From Posidonia oceanica (Eukaryota; Streptophyta; Magnoliopsida; Alismatales; Posidoniaceae), in assembly GCA_037176725.1 (NCBI GenBank), contig JAZBRS010000060.1, positions 55,828,001 through 55,892,000 on the forward strand: a stretch of DNA of 64,000 nucleotides. Direction: 5' to 3'. Shown here piece by piece: positions 10,459-21,132 of this stretch. Below the pieces are notes generated by a model. The model was not told the DNA's origin. It did not search any database and saw only the letters and a program-made list of their open reading frames with translations. The position numbers and the translations under genes are program-made. Position 1 is the stretch's first letter. Each line of letters opens with the position of its first letter.

Positions 10459-10955
10459 GATCCCGTGAGATCACTATATCCCACTTTAAATCCTAGAGAT
10501 CTCGAGCATAGCCGGAGCTCCAACCGTGCCTTCACTTCCTTACTCCACTGCATACAGCACGAGGGTGAAGGGAGTATCTTCTTCCAATCTATTTTTGCAT
10601 TTCATATTGCATTCCTTAATTTGGACCCATAGCATATGCATGCGGGGAATAACCCTTGGTTAGTATTAGTTGCATTTATCTACTTTATTTCTTATTTATC
10701 TAATCTGTTTACTACACCCGGACTTACCTAGATCTACTTTTACTTTGTTTTGAAGGAAAGAAACACGCTCACATAGTACGAGGATGCCGCTGGACGACAC
10801 ACTGCCGTTGATCCAGTGAACCGACTACCCACATCATCATCATCATCTCCCCAGGCGCTTTGTCCGCCCATCGATGAGTGGCGATCACATGAAGTCCTCG
10901 ATGTACGTGGAAGCGCCGACTACTTCATCCGAACACCCCCAAATCGGCTCACTAG

Positions 10956-11659
10956 ATTTGGGGGTGTATGGATGAAGTAGTCGGTGCTTCCACATATGTC
11001 GACGACTTGGTGTGATCACCACTCGTCAATGGGCGGACAAGGCGCCTGGGGGGAGATGTGGATGATGATATGGGTAGTCGGCTCACTGGATCAATGGCAG
11101 GGTGTCGTCCAGTAGCGTCCTCGTACTATGTGAGTGTGTTCCTTTCCTTCAAAACAAAGTAAAAGTAGATCTAGGTAAGTTCGGCTGCAGTAAACAGATC
11201 AGATAAATAAGAAATAAAGTAGATAAAAGCAACTAATACTAACCGGGGGTTGTTCCCCGCATGCATATGCTATGGGTCCTAATTAAGGAATGCAATATGA
11301 AATGAAAAAGTAGATTGGAAGAAGATACTCCCTTCACCCTCGTGCTGTATGCAGTGGAGTGAGGAAGTGGAGGCACGGTTGGAGCTTCGGCTATGCTCGA
11401 GATCTTTGGGATCTAAAGTGGGATATAATGATCTCTGGGATCTAGGATTTTTCTGGATTGAGGGTGGAGGCTAAGAATCTCAGATCTAAGAATATTTCTC
11501 TCTTTCTCTTGATCTTCTCTCTTGGATGTGGATCCCAAACCCTAAAAATGCCTCTCAAACCCTAAAAAAAAGCCTCTCAAACCCTAAAACAATAGCCTCT
11601 CCCTGAGTACTGACTCACGGAATCTATTTATAGGTTCGTGGGACACGGGTGGCTCATAT
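10956..11659 (-). mobile_element. Right arm of the inverted LTR pair, U5-side part
   Basis: Reverse complement of the left arm from its U5 end to just past the TATA box (11625-11632 on the minus strand). The spacer between the arms is 10945-10955, flanked by acacccccaaat and atttgggggtgt. The arm is broken at 11659 by element A and resumes at 30297. It retains about 150 bp (three caaaccctaaa motifs near 11535-11590) absent from the left arm. Confidence 0.75.
11655..11659. other. Target site duplication of element A, left copy
   Basis: CATAT directly before the LTR start at 11660, repeated at 30292-30296. Confidence 0.92.
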
Positions 11660-14600
11660 TGTAGCGATCCCGATCGGAATCAGGCTCGCTAATTAGCGGC
11701 GATTGGATCCGAGGAAGAGGCTCAACTCGAAAACACTTAAAATCGAGGAGAAAAGGGAAAGATAAGACAAATCAGAGTCGCCACCATGTCTATTAACGGG
11801 AGACAAGGAAAACCGGGGGAAATGCATGAATTAACACGCAAAACCAAGCAAGAAATGCAAAGCAAAGCAATGCAAAGGAAAACAAATGCAAATGAATGCA
11901 AATGAGATGACTCTAGCCTAGGATAGGGGCAATATGGTCATTGCGGGCCAGAAGACAGGGCAAGGACTCCTGTTACGCGCGGGGAAGGTGTTAGGCACCC
12001 CCGACACGCCCGAGAATCGGTCTTTCTAGGCTTACGCTCGCATATGCAGGGAAATGCAGGATTGAATGCCTATGTGCCTATGAATGCCTAAATGAATGCT
12101 CAAGGAGTGCTCTAAGTGGGAAAATGCAAGGCAGGGAAGTAAACGTGCTCTCTAAGTGCTCAGCTACGCTGTCCGTGTTCCGAACCAAGCGAAACCTAGC
12201 TCGTGAGAACTCCAGGCAGTAAGCATCACAGCCCTATATGCAAATGCAAGTGAGAAAACAAAACAGCGTGAAAACCATGCAATGGGATCGACATGCAAGA
12301 GAAAACGGCGCGAAACACGCAAAACGAGGCGGGAAGTGAACAACGCACGCAAAACGATGCGAAAGAGCGAAACCGGTGCGCAAAACAAGCGAAAAAAAGT
12401 AAGGCAGCACGCAAAACGAGACAACAAAACAGAATGGCACGCAATACGATGCAAAAAGAACGAAATCGGCACGCAAAACAAGCGAAAAACAAGACGGGCG
12501 CGAAACGAGGCAAGAAAGCAGAATGGCACGCAAAACGATGCAAAAAGACGATTACGAGCACGCGAAATGGTGCCAAAACAAGACGGGCGCGCAAAACGGC
12601 GCAAAAGCAAAGCAGGCACGCAAAACGGTGCCAAAACAGCGAAACAAAACCCCGGAAAAGCTATGCGAATGCTAATGCAAAGAAAAAGATCAGAAGAAGC
12701 CAAAGAGAGGTAAGACAGCGCGTGTGTGAGAACAGACGCTGTTCGGGGCCACACAGAGCAGGTGTAAAGACCTGCAAAGGGGAGAGTGAACAAACGGAGG
12801 GATTACCGCCTCTTTGTGACCGTTTCCCACTAAACCGCTCCACGGTGTGTCTCGCACGCTGCCCAAAGCTCGCGATGCGATCGGATCGTGGAAAAGGGGG
12901 AAGAAAGTCACATTAAGTGGCAAAACCAGGGAAAACACAACACAAAACGCTCAAGAGTACGCGAAACGGGGATTGGAATTGATAGACAAGAAGGGGAGGT
13001 CCTATTCTACATGCTCAAAGAGACCGAAAGCGAAAACGAGGCAAGCCATGCAAATGGCATGCGAATGAATGCAGTGCAAAGGTTCAGGAGGGCATACCTG
13101 GAAATCCTGGGGTCTGATCTGAAATCTGCTTGGTCCGTGCTGAAGAGCGCTTCGCTGCGGTCGCCTGGGCAGCTTGTTTGGGAAGATCCAACGGCCGGAT
13201 TGAAAGATATCGCAGCTTCAGGGCGGAAAGGCCAGAACAGGAGAGAAGAACAGACCTAGGTGTTCAGGAGGTCCTAGGGATGTGCAAAAGGGTCCTCCCA
13301 GGTGGATGGGAGCTGAGGGGGCTCTGGTGTGTGCGAAAGAAACTTAATGCAAAGCTACATGAATGCAAATGCATGCAAGGTGCCAGAAAAGACAAGGAGG
13401 AAGACTTTTTAGAAAAAAAGGAGTTCAAACGCTATTTTAAAAAAGAAAAGGGGCTTAAATGCAAATTTTTGAAAAGGATGGGGCTTACAGGCAGGGATTC
13501 TGAGAACAGGAGGTGGCAGAGGGTAGTTTTGCAAAAAAATAGGCTTCAGAACACAGCTTTTAAAAGTTGGTATGCATCAGAGGAGGTTTTGACAGCGAAG
13601 GACAAGCAAAAAGCAATTTTTTAAAACATGAGGGGCTAAAATGCAATTTTTCCAGAAAACAGGGTCCTGGGGAGTCTGAGAATGCAAGTGGAGGGTCTAT
13701 ATGCAATTTTACAAGAATAGGAGCTAAGATGCAACTTTAAGGGCAAAACGGTCTTTTTACATGACTTTAAGAGGATGCAAGGACCTATATGTCATTTTTA
13801 AATCATGCAAGGGTCAAGTATGCAATTTTAGATGCAAAATGTGTTCTGAAATCAAGGTCTGGGGACTGACATGCAATTTTTTGAAAATGCAAGGTTGAAA
13901 ATGCAATGCAATAAGCTAAGATGCATGCAAAATGATCATTATGCATTTAAAATGGACCTAGATGCAAAAATGAAAAATCAGAGGGGCAATCATGCAATAC
14001 AGTAAGCAAACAATTTAAATTAAGACCTAGGTTCTGCATTACAATGGATCAGACAGCAAAAAATGAAAAAAACAGGGATATAGAATGCAATACCATAAGG
14101 CAAACTATGCATATTAAGATTACATGAACTACTGAAGGACCTGGATGCAAATATTGAAAGCATAAGGGCTGAAACGAAATTTTTTATAACTAACAAACAC
14201 AGTAAGTGGGCTTTCATGCAAATATTGAAAACTATAAACAGATCCTGCAATTTAACATGGTTTTAAATCAAAATAACATAAGTTTAAACATGCTTTGGAC
14301 CTAAACGCAATAACCAGAAACTTAAACGAAAGGAATGCAATACAAGGAAAATTTCATAAGTTAAAAAAAAATGAAAAGTGAGGAAGAGGAAGACTTACAG
14401 TGGAAGGTGGAGGGCTCGCCGGCGACTCTCCTGGACCGACGGAGGAGGGGCGACGCGAGGTGAGGAGGGCCTGGGAGGAACCGGCGGGGTGCGACGGAGG
14501 CGAGGAGGGGCACGGCGGTGCGTCGGCGGCGGCGGACACGCGTGGAGAGGCCGCTGTCTTTGCAGCTCCGGCGACCGGTGCCGGAGAAGAAGGTAACTCC

Positions 14601-17382
14601 GGCGAGTCTTTGTGGGCAGCACAGGTGACGAAACGCCTCGGGGAAAAGCCGAGGAGCAAGAGGGCGACGAGGGGAATCCGGGGGGAGCTTGCCTCGGCCC
14701 TTTCGCACGCCGGAACAGCCCACCCACCTGGGTGGCTTTCGGCCGGCCGGAGAAGAGCGGGGACGGCGGAGGGCGGCGGCTGCTGCGTTGGGGAGCTCGG
14801 GGGGCGTCGCCGGAGGTCCAAGGAAGATGACGGAGTAATCAGAAGCACGTTCTACAGCCCGGGGCGAGATCTGGTTCAGTGGAGCTTCACCGGTGGAGGC
14901 CGAGGTGGATACGGTGATGTACGGCACTCCAAGGCGAGGCGAGGGTACGGGCGGCTAGGTGGTTGTTCGGGGAGTGCGTGGGAGGAAACAGAAGTGGATT
15001 TCACTGAGTATGGAGGAAGTTATGGGAGTTTGAAGTTTTTGGCAAAAATGAGGACCCAAGTGTTTGTAGTGGACTGTGAGGAGTGTGGGAGGTTTCAGGA
15101 TGTGATTTTGGGTGGCTTGGGAAGGTGATTGCTTGGTGAGTCTGATGGCAAAGTTCTGGGATTTTAGGAGGCTCGTGGTGGTGGGTTTGCAAGGAAGAAG
15201 GTCGCTCTGAGCTTGTTTGGGTGCTGGCTACTTCGGGGAAGAATTCCGGCAAGGATTGGGGGTCTTTTTCGGTTCTAGAAGAAGGGTGCGAGAGCTGGTG
15301 ACTTGGTCTATGCAAGTGTGCTGGCCGAATCCCTTTCTGGTTCCAAGATCTCAAGTTTTGTTGCCTCAAAGTTGCTGGTTTCCAACAGTCAAAGGGAGGG
15401 CATGGGTCTCTGTTTTCTGCCACTATTGGCAGGGCATGGAGGGAGTGGCCTTGGTCGTGGGTCGTGGGTGATGGTGGGAGGTCAAGGTGGTGTCAGGGAG
15501 GTTTGAAAAAAAAGAAAACCAATGGGGGAGAGGTGTTGTCGTTTGCAGGTTGTGAGAGAGGAGGAGAGTGGAAGAAGAAGAAGGGATGGAGGGAAGAAGA
15601 AGGAGTTGGGCATGGGCTGGGCCTTGAGCACAGTAGTAGAAAAGAAATTAAGAAAGAAGGAAAGAAGGAGGGGTAGAAAAGAAAGGGAAGAAGGAAGAAA
15701 AAGAAAGAAAGAGGAGAAAGAAGGAAGAAAATAAAAATAAAAAATAAAAATAGAAAAGGATGGGAAGAGTTTTTAGAATGGTTGTGTTTAGGTTAAGATT
15801 TTAATTAGGTTTTTTAATGATTGTTTTGGGTTAATTAGTGTGTTTTAGGATTGATTAGGGTTTTAGGGTTTTGGTTTTGCTTTTAATTAGTTTTTACTTG
15901 ATTAAGTGTTTGTTAAATCTTTTTAAATTGTTTTAAAAATCGTGCTTTTCTTGTTGAGCATTTTAGGATATTGATTAGGATTTTTTAGGATTTATTTTTG
16001 TATTAATTAGGATTGTTTTTAGGTTTTTAAGTTTTAGTCTTCTTGGGGTTTTTCTTTCTTAAGTCTTTTGGATTAGGTTTTTTTTAATTTTTATTTGCTG
16101 ACTTTTCTTGATGTTTTTTAATTAGGTTTCTCTTGTTTGATTAAGAGTCTTCAAGTCCTTTTGATGTGTTCTTCATTCTTTTTAATTGAGTTCTCAAATT
16201 GTTTTCCTTAAGTTTGTTAAGTTAAGCTTTTTCTTTCATTAATTACTTATCTTAGTGTTCTTAATTGTTTCACTTCTCTTTTAGGGTTTATTTTTTAATT
16301 CTTTTGGTAGGGTTTTTACTTTTGGTGGGTCTTGATTTTGTTTTAGTTTTTTCCTAAATTTTTGGGTATTTTCTTTTGGTTTGTTTTGCATTTTTTAGTT
16401 TGCATGCTTGATTTTCTTTTTAGCCTGATTTAGTTAAGTTTAAGTTTTTTAATTGATTGCTTAATGTTTTTTAATTGTTTTCCTTAGAGTTCTGGTTTGT
16501 CTCTTTTATGTTTTGGAATTTTATGGATTTTTAGGGGTTTTTATGGGTTTTTGCAAAAGAAAGAAAAGGAAAAGAGAAGGAGGAAGAAAATGGAAAAAGG
16601 GAGAAATAAAAGGGAAAGAGATGAGTTGGAGGGAAATGATTTTTTAAAATTCAGAGAAAATGCTAAAAATAAAATAAAAATAGGAATAAGATAGAGAAGG
16701 GATAGAAGCACAAAGGGGGCCCACAGCCAGGCCAGGGAAAGGGCAAGAAGGGGATGAAAAGGGAGATGATAATCAGGAGAGAGAGAGGAGAGAGAAAACG
16801 ATAATCCTGGAGAGAGAAAACGATAATTTGGGTGAAAGGAAGGCTTAGAAGTCTCAGAATGGGGTGAAAATTGGCGAGTGGGTAGTCTAGGGCTTAAGGT
16901 ATTCGGTCTAAGGTTTTGGTTTGATTCTAAGAAGGTTTTGGAGGGGTTTCAAGGTGTAGAAAAAGGGGAAATTCACCTAGGTTTTCGAGGGTTTTTGGGA
17001 ATGGGTTAGGTTTAGAAATTTCTAGGTTCTAGAGTAGATTTGTTGAGTGGGTGTTGGTGGATTTTCCTATGGATTTTGGTCAAGTTTTGAGCTCGGGAAG
17101 AGGGGTAAAGGCTTAGGTCAAGTTGGCTAGTTTTGAAGGGTAAAAAGGAGGGTTAGGGTTTGGTTTTGGCTTGGGTTTTGGATGGTTTCAGGGTAAGGTT
17201 TTGGGATGGTTTCGGGGTAAGGTTTTAGGGTTAGAAAATGGGTGTGGTTCTAGGTTTGGCTTTGAGGTTTGAGCTGGAGTTTTGATTTGGGAAGAAGGAT
17301 GAAGAGAAATGTGTGATTTTGGGTTTTTCCTAGCCGCCAGAGAGGTCCGCCGATTCAGCCTTGTCGAAATGGGGTGTCAACA
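11660..17382 (-). mobile_element. 3' LTR of element A (5,723 bp)
   Basis: On its own strand it runs from TGTTGACACCCCATTTCGAC to GGGATCGCTACA. In element order it holds a T/G-poor stretch, a purine/pyrimidine-rich zone (15650-15740), a GC-rich block (14400-15130) ending in ACT followed by GTAAGT at about 14394-14389, the array of degenerate gcacgcaaaacg units at 12290-12650, the conserved block (11963-12032) and a PBS-like TGGCGACTC (11775-11783). Several frames of 100-240 codons are open in the GC-rich block but none has recognisable domains. Confidence 0.92.
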
Positions 17383-17395
17383 GATGCCCCTCCCT
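17383..17395 (-). other. Polypurine tract of element A
   Basis: AGGGAGGGGCATC on the minus strand, directly before the 3' LTR start TGTTGACACC. The same 13 bases precede the 3' LTR of element B. Confidence 0.85.
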
Positions 17396-18273
17396 GAGCG
17401 AGGTCAAGGGGACCGAGACCGCTGCTCAGGGTTGACAAGACACCCCATTTGACCGGAGGGCCAAAAGATTTGCTATTGGCGTGAGTTACTTATTCGGCGG
17501 ATGCACCGAACGTCATAGCCCATTGCCGCAGTGCAAGATGCAGGTGTAGATGGATGAATGTGCAGTGTGTGAATGCAAATGGTATGCTTATGCTAAAACT
17601 TACTGCGCTGTACTCCTCTGGGGGAAAGCGAGATGGTGCATGCACGCGGGAGGGTGGAAAATGCAATGCAAGAGCAGAAAGTAAAGTACTGAAAATAAAG
17701 TGCTGAAAGGAAATTACTGGAAGTAAAGTACTTGTAAGGAAAGTGTTGGATGTAAAGACTGAATGTAAAGGCTGAATGTAAAGGTGCTGGAAAGTAAAGA
17801 TGCTGGAAAGTAAAGACGCTGGAAAGTAGAGTGCTGTGGATGTGCATGCGGTGGCGGGCGCGGGCCCGGGAGAGCGGAATGCGGAAGCTGGTGTAAGGAC
17901 CACAGAGGAGTAGTAGCGCAATAAGGGTGCAATGTTATGCAATGTTATGCAGTGGAATGTAGGGTATAAACAGCGGAGCGCCGGGCATGCGGAACCGGGA
18001 AGACGATCCCAAGGCCGCATACTACTGCGAGTATCACCCAAGGCCGGCAAGCTGCGAAAGTCATGCGGGTGCCGAGGATGATACCTTAGGCAGTACACGA
18101 GCCAGGGGTTCGATTCCCAAGCACGCCATGTCCGTGCAATGATGGAATGCAGTACTAGGACTGACTCTACAGAGGACACGATGAAGCTATATGATGTTAT
18201 GCAATGCGGATGCTGATGATATGCCATGATATGCAACAGAATGCTATTAAACTACGACGAAATGAGGTGATAA
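17396..18273 (-). other. 3' non-coding region of element A, PPT-proximal part
   Basis: No ORF with domains. The first 90 bases (gaggtcaaggggaccgagac, ccgctgctcagggttgacaa) and the segment around 17490-17550 (ggcggatgcaccgaa) are shared with element B at 35420-35560, so the PPT-proximal 3' region is conserved between the families. The stretch at about 17690-17830 has repeated ggaaagtaaag units. Confidence 0.6.
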
Positions 18274-18710
18274 GTTAACGGACTTATCGCCGGATGGTTA
18301 GGGCCACCAGCCCGAACGAGGAGTTAACGGACTCATCACCGGATAGTTAGGGCTATCAGCCCGCTGAGGAGTTAACGGACTCGTCGCCGGATAGTTAGGG
18401 TTATCAGCCCGCTGAAGAGTTGACAGACTCATCACCGGATAGTTAGGGCTATCAGCCCGAACGAGGAGTTAACGGACTCATCGCCGGATAGTTAGGGCTA
18501 TCAGCCCGAACGAGGAGTTAACGGACTCATCGCCGGATAGTTAGGGCTATCAGCCCGCTGAAGAGTTGACGGACTCATCACCGGATAGTTAGGGCTATCA
18601 GCCCGCTGAAGAGTTGACGGACTCATCACCGGATAGTTAGGGCTATCAGCCCGAACGAGGAGTTAACGGACTCATCACCGGATAGTTAGGGCTATCAGCC
18701 CGCTGAGGGT
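18274..18710 (-). repeat. 48-49-bp tandem repeat with two hairpins per unit
   Basis: Nine units starting at 18274, 18323, 18371, 18419, 18468, 18517, 18565, 18613 and 18662. Each contains a first hairpin with loop TRACRG (for example GAGT-TAACGG-ACTC; the first unit has GATAAGT and ACTTATC) and a second hairpin, GGGCT-ATC-AGCCC. Single related units lie at about 18905-18955 and 19100-19145, where the stem is GATAGGT with ACCTATC or a near match. The stem sequences change together between units while the loops stay the same. Confidence 0.9.
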
Positions 18711-18832
18711 GGAAAGTGGGCGGGATACCGAACCAGAAGGTGCAGCAGAGGTCCAGAGACATTCCCGCGACAGTTGGGGATGTCAGCCCAATGCAGATGG
18801 AAGGGGGATACCAAGGGGCAGCAAAAAAGATG

Positions 18833-18859
18833 CCCCTGGTATCAGGATGATACCAGGGG
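18833..18859. repeat. Perfect 11-bp hairpin
   Basis: CCCCTGGTATC and GATACCAGGGG with loop AGGAT. Confidence 0.85.
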
Positions 18860-19016
18860 ACAGCTGAAGCGCCCCTGGCATCGAAATGCGAGGATGAATA
18901 GATGAATGGATGATAGGTTGACGAACCTATCGCCGGGCAGTTAGGGGTGCCAGCCCGCTGGGGACTCAGCTAGGGATGACTAGCTAGGGACGATACCACA
19001 GGGCGGCCAAAAGATG

Positions 19017-19043
19017 CCCCTGGTATCAGGATGATACCAGGGG
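19017..19043. repeat. Second copy of the 11-bp hairpin
   Basis: The same arms and loop as 18833-18859, 184 bp away, with the surrounding 60 bases also repeated (the segment gacggctgaagcacccctgg follows). Confidence 0.85.
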
Positions 19044-20627
19044 ACGGCTGAAGCACCCCTGGCACCAGAATGCAAAGGTGGATGAGCGAGTGGATGGATG
19101 ATAGGTTGACGAACCCATCGCCGAGCAGTTAGGGGTGCCAGCCCGGGTGCAAAGAATGAGGGATGCAAGCGGACACATAGAAAACCAGGAAACCCCCCGT
19201 GGTGGGTGTGCAATGGTCTCAGCGCGGGCATGCTTCGTAGCGTCATGAGGTGACAAACGAGGGACATGCCGTTCATCCAGGACCTACCCAGCGCGGTGGG
19301 CAGCAAAACTTTTGAAAAACGCAGAGCCTCTGAGCGAGGTCAGGCAAAAGTGCTCATCCTTGACTCCGATTTTCGAAAACAGAGAGGAAAGAAGGTGATA
19401 GTATATTACAGCATGCATTTTTTGGTGGCTTTGGACTCAAAGCGACTGCCAAGAGGGTGCTTCTGCACTTCCTGACTCAGGAGACTCGGTCCTCGAGCAA
19501 CGCCATGCCGAGTTGTGGTCGGTGGCTCTCTTTCTCACTCTTGGCTCAGGATGAGGCTTTGGCTTTGCAGAGGATAGCCTTTGGCTACAGGTAGGTAGCA
19601 GAAGCGTTGGATGCAGCTTCACAGTCTCCGTCTTAATTTCTCGGGGACCGACTACCGCTTTTGACGCTCACAGGATAGTGTTTCTTTTCCCCTCATGAGT
19701 GATTGGATCTGCATCTAGCCTTCTTGGAAATAAGTGTTGTCTGCACAGGGGTTGGAGCGTGCTGCTGCGCTCGGAGGGTGGGGCCAGGTCCTCCAGATAT
19801 GATGTCTTGTGCAGTTGCCAGTGTGGTGCTTGATGTTGATAACTGAGATGGCTTTGACGCTCGTCCGAATCACTCCTCTCATGAGCGCCTTCTTTCTTCA
19901 ACTTCTTTCTTCATTTTTCTTTTGTGCTCAGCATGCATATCAAGTTATCATATTTTTTTTTGCTCACATGATCTCTATTCTTTTGGATATGCATGACTTC
20001 GCCCTCTTGGGGTAGCAGTCCCTGATGAGGCATTAAGGGTTCGACTGATCCGTGTACACCCTCAGCCTCTGCAATGTGTGTTTACAGCCTCTGGCTATGC
20101 TCCGCTCCGCTTCGGTCCTCTCCGTGTTCGGTGGACTCTCTTGATAAGGTGGATCCTGCTTGTAGTGTTCTGAAACTCAGCGGGATGCTCTATTCTGCTC
20201 TCAGTCTCACTTTATGGCCACATGCAAGAGATGGCGCTGCTGGGGTGAGATCTGCTTGAGACTGTCGCTGCTTGACATCCTCTAGGCGCTGCTTGCTTGT
20301 CCATAGCCAGGTTTTTGATTATACAAATGTTTATGGGTTTTGTATTTTTTAGAAGGGAAGGGGCAAGCATGTTTTTAGGTTTTTGCATTGGTTTTGTATT
20401 TTTTATGGCTTTTTTTGGTTTAAGAAAACATAAAAAGGGGAAACCAACAGTAATGCGAGAAAATATTTTTGCGTTTTTTGATTTTCTTGATTTTTTTGAT
20501 TTTTGGTGCTTTTGTTTTACAGGATGCATGAAATGACACGTATGCAGAAGGTGATATGCATGATGACAGATATGTGCAAGATGGGATGAATGCATGAAAT
20601 GATAGCTATGTGCAAGGTGACGTGCAA
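19044..20627 (-). other. Element A 3' region, no gene recognised
   Basis: Apart from the unit at 19100-19145, this stretch shows no ORF with domains and no clear tandem structure. It contains many ctttgactc/gagcgaggtc fragments, and a T-rich part at 20310-20520 with repeated ttttgatttt. Confidence 0.5.
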
Positions 20628-20832
20628 GGTGATAGGTTGACGGACCTATCGCCGAATAGTTAGGGATATCAGCCCGAATGATAGGTTAACGGACCTATCA
20701 CCGAGCAGTTAGGGTTGCCAACCCGAATGATAGGTTAACGGACCTATCGCCGAGCAGTTAGGGTTGCCAGCCCGCGGATGACAGGTTAACGGACCTATCG
20801 CCGAGCAGTTAGGGTTGCCAGCCCGAGGATGA
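20628..20832 (-). repeat. Four more 49-bp hairpin units
   Basis: Units around gataggttgacggacctatc. The first hairpin is GATAGGT-TGACGG-ACCTATC or the TAACGG loop form. The second hairpin occurs as GGGTT-GCC-AACCC in one unit and as GGGTT-GCC-AGCCC in others. These lie next to the gag stop codon, so the repeats bracket the whole 3' non-coding region. Confidence 0.88.
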
Positions 20833-21132
20833 CATGAATGCAAGAAGTAGAAGAGATGCATGCTTTTTAATGAGTTTTGTTGATTTTATGCTTTTTATGA
20901 TTTTTAGGTAAGGTGGAAAAAAAAACGCAAAACGAAAACAGAACAAAACAAAAGAAAAGACAATGCAGGGAACAAAAGAGAGGTTAGAAGGACTTACCTG
21001 GATGGCGCTGCGCCTGGTCTTGCTGTCGACGCTGCCGTTGCATCTCCGAGCGTCCCTCGGACGAGATAGGGAGGACGGGAGAAGAGGATCGCGCCGATGG
21101 AATCAGAAGGATCCATCGGAGCAGAGCGGGAT
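20833..21132 (-). other. Spacer between gag stop and the hairpin units
   Basis: No signal recognised. Includes an A-rich stretch (20918-20960). Confidence 0.4.

Larger units (their letters stand above)
9481..10944 (+). mobile_element. Tat-like LTR, left arm of a tail-to-tail inverted repeat
   Basis: Starts TGTAAATATCCCATTTTCGC, a variant of the Tat LTR head, and has a TATA box at 10451-10458. It is closely similar to the inverted arm at 10956-11659 plus 30297-31207. The U5-like part (10770-10930, including gagtggcgatcacatgaagt) resembles 62840-63030. This arm lacks about 150 bp present in the right arm (around 11440-11620) just after the TATA box. No internal element region is attached to either side. 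Confidence 0.75.

Noticed and set aside
14354..15128. Possible gene in the GC-rich LTR block (frames up to 242 codons)
   Set aside because: GC-rich sequence opens frames on both strands, no domain is seen, and the identity of both LTR copies reflects recent insertion, not selection.
15850..17240. Telomere-like TTTAGGG words
   Set aside because: Only scattered single words in a T/G-rich LTR stretch; no tandem array.
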